Under the pieces are notes generated by a model. That model made no database searches and was not told the DNA's origin. It saw only the letters and a list, made by a program, of their open reading frames with translations. DNA of 64,000 nucleotides, taken from NCBI GenBank assembly GCA_029449235.1, contig JANATG010000009.1:558001-622000 (forward strand). The letters run 5' to 3'. A program made the position numbers and the translations under genes. This stretch comes from Linnemannia schmuckeri (lineage: Eukaryota; Mortierellomycota; Mortierellomycetes; Mortierellales; Mortierellaceae). Below, piece after piece: positions 33,937-45,319 of this stretch; position 1 is the stretch's first letter; the number at the start of each line of letters is the position of its first letter.

Positions 33937-36912
33937 TAGAATGTACAAGGGAGGGTATATATCAAAGGGAGGACTGGTATATAAGAGGGCGGAGCGACAG
34001 GAAAGGAGGAAAAAAAATAAAGACGCTGATGAAGGAAGGTGGAAGAGGATGAGTTGAGGACAAGGAGAGATGGGGTTCTAAAGAAGAAGAAGGAAAGAAG
34101 AAAAGAAAGCCGGGGCAAGAGGACGGATACCCCTGTTGTTTAAATAGTGTCGGGTTCGATATCAATTTTCCCATCAAGAGTTTTTTTGCCCAGGAGCAAA
34201 CTCGTTTGTGTTTACGCTTCGTTCATATGTTTGGTTTGTTTGTTTGCTCACACCCTTCTCTTCCCGTCCTTTCTTGCACTCTCTTTTCTCCTCCTTCCCA
34301 CTGTCCGTCTCTCTCTTTCCTGATGCATCTCACACAGCGTGATTGCGTATCGTGTATATTTTTGTTTATTGTTTGTTTGTTGCATTGGGCCCAAATTTCA
34401 AAGTACTGCATTTTGGTACATGTATTTCGATGTTGCTTGCCAAATGGGACAATAAAGGTCCCAGCAAGCCAGGCCAGGTCAGACCAGCTTAGTTGCCAAT
34501 AAAACATAACGTTCAATTCAATTGCAGTCGTTTGTGTGTATTTAATTTATACGGACCAACTCTGCTGCAATGCAGTTCTCAAGCGGGACATGGGTCAACA
34601 TACTTTTCTCTATGACACCAGCATTTGGTTTGTCCTTGTCTTCAAGTCTGTATTTTTTTGTTTATATGATGGCCACTGGCGTAGAATGGCATTCCCCTCA
34701 CTTTCGCACCCACGCACATCCTTTTTCCAAAAAGTTTGGGATACATGAACTAAAAAGATGGCGCTTGAAATCAAAAACCAAGAGGGAGGGGTCCAAGTGT
34801 GAGTGAGTGCGTTTTTAGCGTGTGAGTATGTCATGTCTCCAATGCACGAACGAGACGGAAGAGGTTTTTGGCGTCTCGGCAAACCATTGGGCTTTTTTTC
34901 TAAAGAAGGTGGGAGGAACGATCAAAGGTAGCCAACACAACAACCACCTCCATTCTCATCCGTGATCGGACGGACGTCGGGTTTGTCATGATAATACTCA
35001 TTTTTATTCGCATGCAAAAATAATTGCAATGCAATCACCCTCTCCTCTCTTTTTTTCCCTTCGAGATGACATGATTCCAATTTGAGAAAAATGGAAGAGA
35101 AAAAAAAATACGAAGAGAAAAATATGCACAATGGTGGGCCGGGAAATCGACTGTCCGTCAGTTCACGGTACTCTTTGGGGGATGAGAGCACCATTTTTTC
35201 ATCCATCCAATCCATCCAAACTATAATCTGAACGAATCAAACAACGAACCTGTGTCGATGTCGTCTTTTTTTGTTCCTTCCTTGCTCTTTATTCTTGCTC
35301 TTTTTCTTCTCCATTCTCGTCTTCTCCTTTTCCCTCCAGTCTGTCTAGCTTTTCTCTCCTCTCTCTCTTTCCCTCAGCCATCAAAACGACGGGTGCGTTT
35401 TTTTTTGTGATGCCTCTTGCACACAATCGCTGCGCTAACCGATGCATGTACTCTAAACGCTCGCTCGATACGCCCAATCTCCACCGTTTTCACTTGTCTC
35501 TCCTTCTTTCTCGTATCTGTTTTTTTCTTACGGTGTGAAAGAAGAGCCCAATACTGGGAAAAACGAAGTTAAGTTGATACCGCTTGAACCTACTCTATCT
35601 CTACTCGCCCTCTCTTTTGAGCATGACCGTTTGGAATTTCAAACTGGAAGGGTTGTGATTGGCCCTATCCGTTTTTTAGTTCATGGACCCATCCGCCCGT
35701 CGTGCTCGTCGGACCCTCTATGTTTGCGTGAGTTTTTTGTTTTGTTTTCCCGTCTCTATGCAACCCGAAATTGGAAATGGGGTGTTTTTTTGTGTTCTTT
35801 TTGCTCACACTTTTTCTTTCTTTCCCTCTCGTTCTTTGATCAATGAAAAAACTCACACATACAATCACGCAAAGAGAGAAAAAAGGTTCAGGCACGGATG
35901 GATATGGATGCGATAAAAAAAAACAATTGTCGAAGGTACGAGTGCTTTAAACGAACGTGACAACTTCCTCTTTTCGCTCTAGCAACAAATCTGCAAGTTC
36001 CCACAGCAAAAGAAAAAAAAACACACCAGTTTTGCGTTTTTCTTTTTCCTCAATCGTTGCTCATCCATTGGCGCCTTCCTCATGGCTACGTATTTCTCAT
36101 GACAAACTAAAAAAGAACCCCATTGATGTGCACAAAAAAAAACCTCACTTGCACAACATTTCATGATCTTTAATTGAAATGATGAATTCCCTTCCTTTCA
36201 TTAACCTTGGTATGATGGAGAGTATCATTCATCTCCATGGATGGGATCGTGTCCTGACATCTGGTATGAATGATCGATGTGACAAGAAAAAAAAGGCCCA
36301 TTCATAAAACCTGTAAGACACCCACTCTCTGTCCCCTTTTTTTTGCACCTTCTCTCTGTCACTCTCTCGCCATGCAACAAATATGCCATTTGTATTCTGC
36401 CAATAGTTTTCCACCGGATCTCCTCGGAGCTAGTACGAAAAAGGGGGAGGAGTAGGCGAGTAAAAGAATGAACGAATGAGTGAGCTACATAATACGTAGT
36501 GGTAAGGTAACTAGGCATGCATTGCGCGATAAACAGAAAGAGGTGGGAGAGGAAGAGAGAGATTATAAAATAAAACATTGACAGTGGATCTTGTGTCCAA
36601 ACAAAGCGAAACGGAAAAATATGAAAAAGAAAGAAAAGAAAAACAAAGGTAATGCAGACTGCAGGTTGCGGATATAGAGGGCGTGGATAAATGAATGGGT
36701 GGAGGTGTCATTTTGTCGAGATTGTTTTTATTCATAGGCTTGCGTACCAGCACCGACGTCTATTTGTGTTGTTGTTTGTTGTTTTTACGACCAAGCTGGG
36801 AAGGACAGGAAGGCAGCCTATGTACACCGCATTTTGTTTTTCCATTCTCCTTGAAGACTCAATTCAATATTTTTTGTTTTCTTTAAGCAGAAAAGGGAAC
36901 CTAGAGGGCGGC
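33937..36912. other. gene-poor 3 kb: promoter of the repeat-protein gene and 3' flank of the next gene
   Basis: No coding sequence is supported. Near the repeat-protein gene, TATTTAAA-like (34137-34147) and GTATATAAG (33977-33985) sequences may be core promoter parts. The rest is CT- or T-rich patches with short frames lacking motifs. The downstream gene ends at 36913 with a probable minus-strand AATAAA at 36727-36732. Confidence 0.45.
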
Positions 36913-38927
36913 TTAGGCAGCCTCGTAGCGGGTAACACGAGCCTGAACATCGGCAGCAAGAGCCTCCTGTCTGGCTTTAGAGCAAGTGGCGGTCTCGGAG
37001 AGGGTTTCGATCATGTACTCGTTGACCAAAGGATCCTGCTCTCCAAGAGCAAGCTGGCTCGAGCATGAACCGGTATCTTCCTCAAACGCGGCTTGAACCT
37101 TCTCCTTCTCGATCGTCAAGGCGTCGACGGCCTCAACTGCTGCAGCGGGAGCGGGAGCAGGAGCTTCAGCAGCAGCTGGAACGGCAACTTCAGCGACGAT
37201 AGGGGCGGTGATCTCGGCAGCAGGAACGACAGGTTCAGCGGCAGGGACGATGACCTCGGCGACTGGGGCGACAGGGGCAGCGACTTCTTCCTGAACAACG
37301 GTAGCAGCTTCTTCATGGACGATGCAGCCGTCGGTTTGTATTTGACTATTAACACTGCGAGGGCAAGTAACATCAGAGGAGACGGGACCAGTTGAACCGG
37401 GAACAACAGCGTTAGCCTCGGCGACAATCTTGGTGGGTTCCTCAACAACGACGGCAGCAGCAAATTTCTCAGACTGGATGCAAGAACTTTCAGTCTCGTA
37501 GTTGCCATCGGGCTTCTTGGGGCAGGTCATGGCAGGCTCATTGGGACGAGTGGCATCGGGAACCACATCAGCATTAGCCTCAGTTTCAACCTTTGTAGAC
37601 TGCTCGACGATGACTTCAGCGGCGTTCACCTCGGGACTGGAGCAGGTGACACAGGGAGCGGCAGGGCTGGTGGAATCGGGGCTGACAGTATTGATGGCAT
37701 CTTTAACGACCTTTGTTGGTTCTTCAAGAACGACTTCTGCAGCAACCACACCGTGACCGGGGCAGGTCACGCATGGACCAGCAGGGGCAGTTGAGCTGGG
37801 AACGACCTCCTGGACCTTGGCCTCGCCTACAACCTTGGTTGGCTCCTCGACGACGATGACAGCTACTGCTTCTTCAGCTGCCTCGATGCATGAACCGTCA
37901 ATATGGTAAGTGCCATCAGACTTCTTGGGGCAAGTCACAGCGGGTTCAGCGGGACGCGTTGCGTCGGGAACGACAGCATTGTCCTCAGCGTCAACTTTGG
38001 TGGGTTCAAGTGCGACATCGTGGACTATAACTGTCTCTGGAGTGGGTGCTGCATCGCTTTGCTTGTATGGGACGGCAAGAGTAATGATAGTCTCCTCTTC
38101 TGCTTCCTGTTCTTCCTCAATCCTTTGAAGGCCTTCAGCTTGCTCTGTACTCGCTGTGCAAAGAGGCCACATCTGAGATCCACAGTTAGCGTCGATACCA
38201 ACTCCAGGTTCTAAAATGATGGGTTGAGCACAATTGTCGAGCAGGGCAAAAGCAATAAAGTTAGGGAGGTGTGTTTGTTTTTGCATACATTACTCTCAAA
38301 AAAAAGATACATGTTGGGCTTATGAAAGTACAGTACCCAACTGCCATACTAAAGGACCCAACTTGTCAACAAAGTGGACGAGGTATTAAAAATGACAAAG
38401 AAAAAGGTGATACTTACGAGCGCCAGCATTAAACTGGATGGTCAAACAGCTGCCAGAATAATCATCGCCGTTCCAGGCCTTGATCCAGGAGGCACTCTCA
38501 AGATTACTGCCTAAGAACTGGAGGTCGGCAGCACCGACGTTGGCCAAGGAGCCGCCGTAGCATGAAGCACAGGCCTCTCTGGCCGTCTGGATGCTGAGGT
38601 TTGTGCTGAAAGCTAAATCACAAGATAACAATCAGAAGACACAATCACAGAGAGGAGAGAGGAGAGAGAGTAACGATGCAATGTGAGAGCAGCAAAGAAA
38701 TTAAAGTCAGTTCGTGTAAAATAAATTAGTACACAATTTGTCTCATGTACTTGATGGGAAAATGGAGGAAACGAGTCCTTACCAAAGTAGGCATTGCCCG
38801 AAGGACCATGAAGGGTAACAGGGCAGGAAGCGACATCATCATCGCGCTTGGCAATAATAGGGACAGCATTGATTGGGGCGACCAAGAGTCCGAGGACAAC
38901 GGTCAAGCTGATCATCGCGGCCTTCAT
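36913..38927 (-). CDS. secreted Cys-containing repeat protein with lectin-like N-terminus
   Basis: Three exons (38927-38783, 38612-38418 and 38210-36913) give about 545 residues. A signal peptide (about 1-21, LTVVLGLLV core) is followed by IIAKR-DDD, a Kex2 site. Residues 30-140 hold a compact Cys-rich domain: CPVTLHGPSGNAYFG, ACASCYGGSLANVG, SASWIKAWNGDDYSGSC, NCGSQMWPLC. It resembles extracellular C-type-lectin-like domains, but I cannot confirm the family. Then come about five imperfect 50-60-residue repeats with EEPTKV, VVPDATRP or VVPSSTAP, and a VTCP Cys motif, some followed by GTYHIDGSCIE-like ends. The C-terminal part is Ala/Pro/Val-rich and closes with DTGSCSSQLALGEQ and a second Cys. 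No transmembrane or GPI signal is seen, so it is probably secreted or wall-bound. Confidence 0.8.
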
Positions 38928-39040
38928 TACTATTATGGATATGGGTATGGGTGAGGAGAGGGGGTATATGGGGTTATGGATGCAAAAAGGGAGGGGTTGA
39001 AGGCGACTTGAAAGATAGGAATGCGGGGGAAGTAGTCGTC

Positions 39041-39049
39041 GCTTTTATA
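39041..39049 (-). promoter_or_regulatory. TATA box (TATAAAAGC) of the secreted Cys repeat gene
   Basis: A canonical TATAAAAG on the coding strand lies 114 bases upstream of the start codon. It is consistent with strong regulated expression of a secreted protein; the function is inferred. Confidence 0.5.
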
Positions 39050-40606
39050 CATAGTCATTACTAACAAGGACAGTAAGGTATTGCTGGTGGATGTACATGC
39101 GGTCCAGAGTAAATGAAAAATGGCATTCTACTTGCGCTGGGTGCTATGTGCATCCCTTCTTCCCCTCGACATTATTGCCTGTCCAGTACACCCCTTTACA
39201 CACTTTGTTCCTTTGACAACCGACTCTCTTCTTTGTTATTGCGGATACCTTTTTTTCGTTATTTCATGCTTGTCAAAATGGAAGAACATGGATGGGATCG
39301 AAGGGAATGAGAATCTCATCTTTGGACGCCTGCGAGTAAATGCATATCGCCTCTGTTGCTAACACCGCAACTGCACGAACGAGGTAAGATACTGAGACAG
39401 GATGCATTTTCTTTCCATCGAACAACTGTCAACCGAACTTTTGGCGATGCAGTCACCAGCGACGGCAAGTGGGGCTTCCCATACAAGGTGCAAATGCCTC
39501 CTTTCCCGCCACCCTCTCATCAAAGAGTGTATACAAAGGTGCAAAAATAGGTAGACACCTTAAAATCAAGGATAAAGAGGTATATCCGTGTATCAGACAA
39601 AACTGAAAAAAAATCTCCTTCAGTCCCTTCCTTTTATCTCGCATGGTGGGAGGTATCGATCCCAATTAGACCCAAGTCTGACTGACCCGGTCAAAGTATT
39701 CAGCCTCCGCTGTGGGTGAGGGTGTGGGTTGACCTAGATTGTTTTTCCTCACTCGCACTTTAGAATATCTTATCCCAAAACACCACGCTTGTCAGTGTGG
39801 TGTTTTCTCTCGTTTTTTTGAGGGCTCTTCCGGTCCGGCCGATAGTGAACATGTATGAACGACGAGAAGGAGGGAGAGAAGATATAGAGTAACATGTACA
39901 ACATTATTCCTGCACAGAACTCTTCTTTATCACTCTCTGCTTCTCTTTCTCTTGCCCTCTCTGCCACAGGAGGAAACGTCTACTGTGAAAATTGAAGATA
40001 ACAAAGATGGAGTCGATTCTTTCTATCCACATTCTTAACGCACCTTTGAATATCGCTCCCGTAGTGTGTCGCAGCCTAAAAAGCACTTCTTTTATGTATT
40101 TTTTTGCCTTCTTGAGAACATATATTGCGCAATTCGACGCTTGTTAGAGCATAGACCTTTGACGAGGTTATCAGAAAAGGCGGCAATGAATCAGGGGGTG
40201 GGAGAGGGAGAGAAGAGTAGAGAGCGAGAGAAGAGAGAGAAATAGGGAGTATTGGATTGAGAGAATGTGATATGGGGATGGTTCATGGTGTTTACACTCA
40301 AAGTGCTGTTCTTTTTTCAGATCAAAAGACGTTGAAAATAGGCTCGAAATAGTGTCTAGGAGAGAGTGGTCTTCGCAAGCGACGCGCCCTGAGTCACCTC
40401 CGCAGACAATAACGCTAGTCGTGTCAGCTCAATACATGCTCAGTCATTGGCCCATTTAGCTGCGGGAAATTCTTGTCAATTAGAGATCAAATCGACAAAG
40501 CAGTCCTTCTGAGCGCTTCTTTGTTTTTTTTCTCTTCTCTCAGCCAGTCCTGTTCAACAAACTCTACTCCCTCATACCCCTTCTTTTCCCTTCTGTCGCC
40601 CACACA

Positions 40607-40614
40607 TATAAAAA
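40607..40614 (+). promoter_or_regulatory. TATA box (TATAAAAA) of CARS
   Basis: The element ends only 11 bases before the first ATG (40626). Initiation 30 or more bases downstream would skip that ATG and make the Met at 40863 the first in the transcript. Confidence 0.45.
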
Positions 40615-40625
40615 GGGATCACTGA

Positions 40626-43600
40626 ATGCGTTTTTCTTCATTCCCTCAGTTTCTTCTCCGTCGACTACACTCGCCAAACGTCTCGGTCCTCTCTTCTCGC
40701 CCCTCAAGACCCGTCTTCGCCTCCAACTACAGTAGAACCGTAGCTACTACTACTACCGCAACAACAGGAACAACAAAAACCAACACCGCGAATCTCTCAA
40801 GGAATCTCGTCTCTTCACTTCGACGCCACCACTCGACCTGCTCCTCGACTCTATCAGCATCCATGTCTGCCAACACCACCAACGTCTCGCGTCAGCAGCC
40901 ACCATGGCGCGTCCCCGAGGGCAAGCCTGTCCCCAAGCTTAAGCTCTACAACTCCATGACTCGCACCAAGGTAACCGAACGATATGTGGACTCGATGGTG
41001 ATTTTTTCTGTTGATTGACCTGGAGGACAATTGAAAGTGGTTCTAACACAACGATTGTGTACTTTATAGACCGAGTTCATTCCTATGGATGGCAACCAGG
41101 TGACTTGGTATGCCTGCGGTCCCACAGTCTACGACGCAACTCACATCGGGCATGCCAGGTACGAAGGAGCGAATAGCAAACTGTCAGCATTGCATTGGGG
41201 ATGGCGACACAAAAGAAGCGACCAACAAACAACAATAGCAACAATAACAGGAGTGGAAGGCTCATTTTGGGCTGGTCACGCAAGAACAAGCGGACATTGT
41301 ATCGATAACAAATTCTTCGTTTTTTCACAATGTTATTTTGTTTTGAGTGTCTGTTGTTGACTCTTTGTTTTTTTATTGCTCATTTGCTCGGTTAGAAACT
41401 ATGTCTCATTAGACATCCTTCACCGTGTCATCGAGGACTATTTTGGATACAATGTCCTCTTCGTCGAAAACATCACCGATATTGACGACAAGGTACAGAC
41501 ACTACAATTCACACTGGACAACAATCATTGCCGAACAGCAGCAACCTCTTCTTACTCTCCGGGATATTCTCTTGCCAATTGGCCATGGAAACGCTTATCT
41601 AACATGTAATTATTGTTACCTTGGCTAGATTATCAAACGTGCTCGCCAGAACCACCTCTTCAACAACTTCAAGGCTGCAACCACCACTGTCACTCCAGAA
41701 GCTATTGCAAAGGCCGAGGCTGCCTGGAAGCTCTATGCTGACTCTGAGCTCAAGGCCATCGATGCCACCGCCGCTGACCAGTGGGCTGCTTTCGTGGAGA
41801 AAATCAACAAGGACGCTACTTTGAAGGCTTCGATCACCACCGCCCATCCAAAGTTCCCCATGCACTTTTCGGCACTTCAGGAGGCTCATGATGCCATTGA
41901 GCAAGCCAAGAAGGATGCAGGAAAGGCTGACGCTGCCGCTTTCTGCGACGCCAACAAGACCACCCTTTCCAATCTCTTGGACAAGGAGCTTTCGCACACT
42001 GTCAGTGACCCCAAGGTCTTCAGAGACCTTGCCGCCTACTGGGAAGGAGAGTTCTTCAAGGATATGGATCGACTGGGAGTCCGTCGCCCCGATGTCCTGA
42101 CCCGTGTCAGTGAATACGTTCCCGAAATTGTCGACTTTGTAAAGAAGATCATTAGCAACGGATACGCCTACGAGGCCGAGGGCTCGGTCTACTTTGACAC
42201 TGCTGCCTTCGACGGCAAGGACGGCCACCATTACGCCAAGTTGGCCCCCTGGTCCAAGGGTGATGCCACTTTGATGGAGGAGTCTGAGGGATCTCTGGGG
42301 ATCAAGTTGTCAGGAAAGAAGTCCAGCATGGACTTTGCTCTCTGGAAGGCCTCCAAGTCTGGCGAGCCCGCTTGGGATTCGCCTTGGGGACCTGGTCGTC
42401 CCGGATGGCACATTGAGTGCTCTGTGATGGCTTCGGAGGTCTTGGGCAGTGGAATGGACATCCACTCTGGAGGAATCGATCTCGCCTTCCCTCATCACGA
42501 CAATGAGCTGGCTCAGTCCGAGGCCTACCATCAGTGTGATCAGTGGGTCAACTACTTCACCCATTGCGGTCACTTGCACGTTGAGGGACAGAAGATGTCC
42601 AAGTCCTTGAAGAACTTTATCTCCGTCCAGGTACACATCTCTCTTCATGGAATCGACAAATATGATGGGCTAAGAGAATACTGTGTCATTTAACTTATTG
42701 CTGTCTGTATATTCATATGCTTTGTTTACAATTGGTAGCAAGCATTGGAGAAGTACACTCCTCGCCAGCTCCGGTTCTTCTTCTTGCTTCACCAATGGGA
42801 TACTGGTGTCGATTTCAGAGATACCAGCATGAGCGAGGCCATGGGTGTCGAGACCACCTTCAACGTAAGCGCTCTTTTCTTTATTTTCATTTTTGAGTCT
42901 AACCTAATTTTGGTGGCAACAGATGTCTAACGTGACCTTTCGTGTTCTTTCTCCAATGATCCAGAACTTCTTTGCAAACGCCAAGGCTATGATTGCAGAG
43001 GCCAAGCACACTGCTTTGGATTCGACCGGCTCTCACAACTTCCGCCGCCTTGAGCTTGACATGATTGTTGCATTGAAGGACAAGCAGAACGCCGTCCACG
43101 CCGCTCTCTGCGACTCCATCAACACCCCCAACGCCATGTCTGAGCTCCAGTCGCTCGTCTCGCGCACCAATGTTTACATCAAGGAGGCTGGCTCGAACTT
43201 GAACGTCGAGGTCGTCAACAAGGTTGCCTTGTACGTCAGCAAGATGCTCCGCACTTTCGGTCTTGACGGTGTTGTCTCTGATCCCATTGGCTTTGCTAGC
43301 GCTGAAGCTGGCGGTGCTTCGGTCGAAGATGTCGCCATGCCCTACCTCCAGGTACTTTCGACCTTCAGAGATACCATCCGCGCCTATGCTCGTGAGGGTC
43401 GCTCCGTCCAGGAGATGTTAGCACTCTCTGACAAGTTGCGCGACGAGGATTTGGAGCGTCTGGGTGTTTCTCTTGACGATCGTGAGGACGGCAAGGCGTT
43501 GATCAAGTTTATTCCTGCTGAGGAACTCGCTGCTCAGCGTCAGGCCAAGATCCAGCAGGCTGCTGAGAAGGCTGCCCGCAAGGAGGAGGCTGCCAAGGCC

Positions 43601-43840
43601 AAGGAGGCTGCACGTCTTTTGAAGCTGGAGAAGGGCAAGGTTTCGCAGTTGGAGATGTTCAAGGTTGCGGCCAACAGTGCTGAGTATGGCTCGTTTGACG
43701 AGAGCGGTATCCCTATGACGGACAAGGAAGGCCAGGAGTTGCCCAAGAGCAGGAGAAAGAAGTTACAGAAGGAGTGGGATGTCCAGAAGAAGCTGCACGA
43801 GGATTACTTGGCTGAGAAGGCCAAGGGTACCATCGCTTAA
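40626..43840 (+). CDS. CARS: cysteinyl-tRNA synthetase, dual cytosolic/mitochondrial
   Basis: Six exons (40626-40970, 41070-41158, 41396-41492, 41629-42630, 42739-42864 and 42965-43840) give about 844 residues. It charges tRNA-Cys in an ATP-dependent reaction. Class I signatures are HIGH (140-143, in YDATHIGHAR) and KMSKS (499-503). The zinc-site residues typical of the family are CGPTVYD, GWHIECS and HHDNE. The large insert after the first half of the catalytic domain and the Lys-rich C-terminal extension are typical of eukaryotic cytosolic forms. The first 79 residues are Arg/Ser/Thr-rich without acids, a mitochondrial presequence. Met80 (40863, MSANTTNVSRQQPPW) would start the cytosolic form. 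The last intron could instead end at 42922, adding 14 codons; the 42964 acceptor fits the family better. Confidence 0.96.
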
Positions 43841-44247
43841 AAAGGCGAACAGGAGCGTTGATCAGGGTGATTTTGATGTTGAATTAAAAAGATTAAATAT
43901 TAATACTAAAGCTTTTTTCTATTGTGGGTCGAATGCAGTAAGGGTTCATGGTTATGAGGGATGTGAAGGCTATTGCCCAGCAATATCCCTGTGAACATTT
44001 GTTCATCCTTTTACTGTTGGTGTTGTTCGCATGATCGACTATTTTTTATGCGGTTTTTGGATGAGGTCAATATTGATACTCGCGGTCGCATCCTATCATC
44101 ATGAACAACCAGCGAACGTTTTTTGTTAGTTTTTTTTTATTTTTTTATTTTTTATTGGCACTGCTGACATACATGGTAAGGTTGAAGGAAATACAAATAT
44201 AAATATTCCTGGAAGTACTGAAAAAAAACTCCTCACAAGCCATCGAT
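43841..44247. other. convergent 3' region of CARS and the beta-trefoil-like gene
   Basis: This is an AT-rich stretch with T-runs near 44115-44150, between two convergent stop codons. It probably holds both 3' untranslated regions; no gene is seen. Confidence 0.5.
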
Positions 44248-44778
44248 TTAAACACGACCGAATCTGAAGGCCTGAGTGATCTCAAGGTCCTCATATGCCA
44301 AGGCGACGCGCGTGGGAGTAGTTGAATCAGGCGAGGCATCAACAACCAAGGTTCGGTTATTGAACTTGCGGGGGAAAGTCAGCTTGTACTTCGTCAAATC
44401 GCCACCCAAAACTCTAGTGATCTTCCATTTCTGCTTGTTCGCATTGTTGGTACCCAAGTAAGCACCGGGGAGTCCACCGGAGCGGCCTTCACCAAGGTAG
44501 TAACCGGGCTTGCCGACCAACTCGAGGGAGATGGCGCCGGAAGAATGGTTTCGGAGCCTCCAGACTTGGAGCTTGTCGGGGGTGGTGGATTTGAGTTCGA
44601 GGGTGACAGCCCAGTTGGAGGGGTTGGGGCTGCCAGTGAAGTATTTGTGGCCAGGCGGGTTGTGGGGGGTGCCTTTATAGATGACATACTTGCCATTGGG
44701 GAACAGGGGTTCGCCGAGGACCACGTTAATGAGGAGAGCCACGAGTGCGAACAGGGTGAATGTTGTTGCTTGACGCAT
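44248..44778 (-). CDS. small secreted beta-trefoil-like protein
   Basis: An uninterrupted 176-residue frame starts at the Met at 44778, which opens a signal peptide (MRQATTFTLFALVALLINVV). The mature part shows three loosely repeated blocks with aromatic/Gln-x-Trp elements and Leu-Gly turns: GKYVIYKG; KLQVWRLRNHSSGAISLEL with GYYLGEG; KQKWKITRVL with NRTLVVDAS. That pattern suggests a beta-trefoil of the ricin-B-lectin type or a protease-inhibitor relative. It has no catalytic motif and only lone potential N-glycosylation sites (NHS, NRT). Exact family and ligand are unknown. In the 5' leader, GTAAG (44897 downward) to CTCCTAG just before the start codon would make a leader intron. Confidence 0.75.
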   Translation of the reverse strand: MRQATTFTLFALVALLINVVLGEPLFPNGKYVIYKGTPHNPPGHKYFTGSPNPSNWAVTLELKSTTPDKLQVWRLRNHSSGAISLELVGKPGYYLGEGRSGGLPGAYLGTNNANKQKWKITRVLGGDLTKYKLTFPRKFNNRTLVVDASPDSTTPTRVALAYEDLEITQAFRFGRV

Positions 44779-44970
44779 AATTGCTAGGAGGAGGGGGAGG
44801 AGAATGTGTGCGTTGGGTGAGAGTAAGTATGGGCGTAGGATGGGGAAGATTAAGGTTGTCGGTAACAAATTGATGGCAATAAAGCTTATTCTTACCTTTT
44901 GTGGAAGTGAGAAAAAGGAAGAGAAGATGAGTGAAGAGAAGAATGGTAAAAAAGTGGTGAGTATGGCACT

Positions 44971-44979
44971 CCTTTTATA
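44971..44979 (-). promoter_or_regulatory. TATA box (TATAAAAGG) of the beta-trefoil-like gene
   Basis: A consensus TATA element on the coding strand lies 193 bases upstream of the start codon, a distance explained if the proposed leader intron is real. Confidence 0.5.
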
Positions 44980-45281
44980 CGCGAATCTCTTTTTTTTGTG
45001 TTTGCTCTATAGGTTGTTGCTCTCTTTTTTTTTTCTTGTCAAACGAAGCGCACCTTCCTTGGCGTAAAAACCCGGGTACACACATTTGCATGATTCACAG
45101 CATGCATATAAACCAAAGAAAGAGGAGTAGAGTGAAAGAAGAAAATGGTCTGACAAATGATCATGTCGGCCCCTCTCGTCCCTTCCTCCCAACCTCTTGC
45201 TTTCTTCACCATCTTTTTTTTTTTTTTGTTCGTTTTTCTAATTATAAAACGCGGCGTTGATTGTGCAGACTGCAAACACAC

Positions 45282-45282
<1 letters not shown>

Positions 45283-45316
<34 letters not shown>
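45283..45316. repeat. 34-base poly-A tract
   Basis: This is the longest uninterrupted homopolymer in the window. It lies in intergenic sequence with no sign of a retroposed copy upstream. Confidence 0.95.

Positions 45317-45319
<3 letters not shown>

Larger units (their letters stand above)
38928..40625. promoter_or_regulatory. divergent promoter between the secreted repeat gene and CARS
   Basis: The 1.7 kb interval has TATA boxes near both ends (39041-39049 minus and 40607-40614 plus). The middle contains short frames without motifs. The approach to CARS is CT-rich, as in other genes here. Confidence 0.5.
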
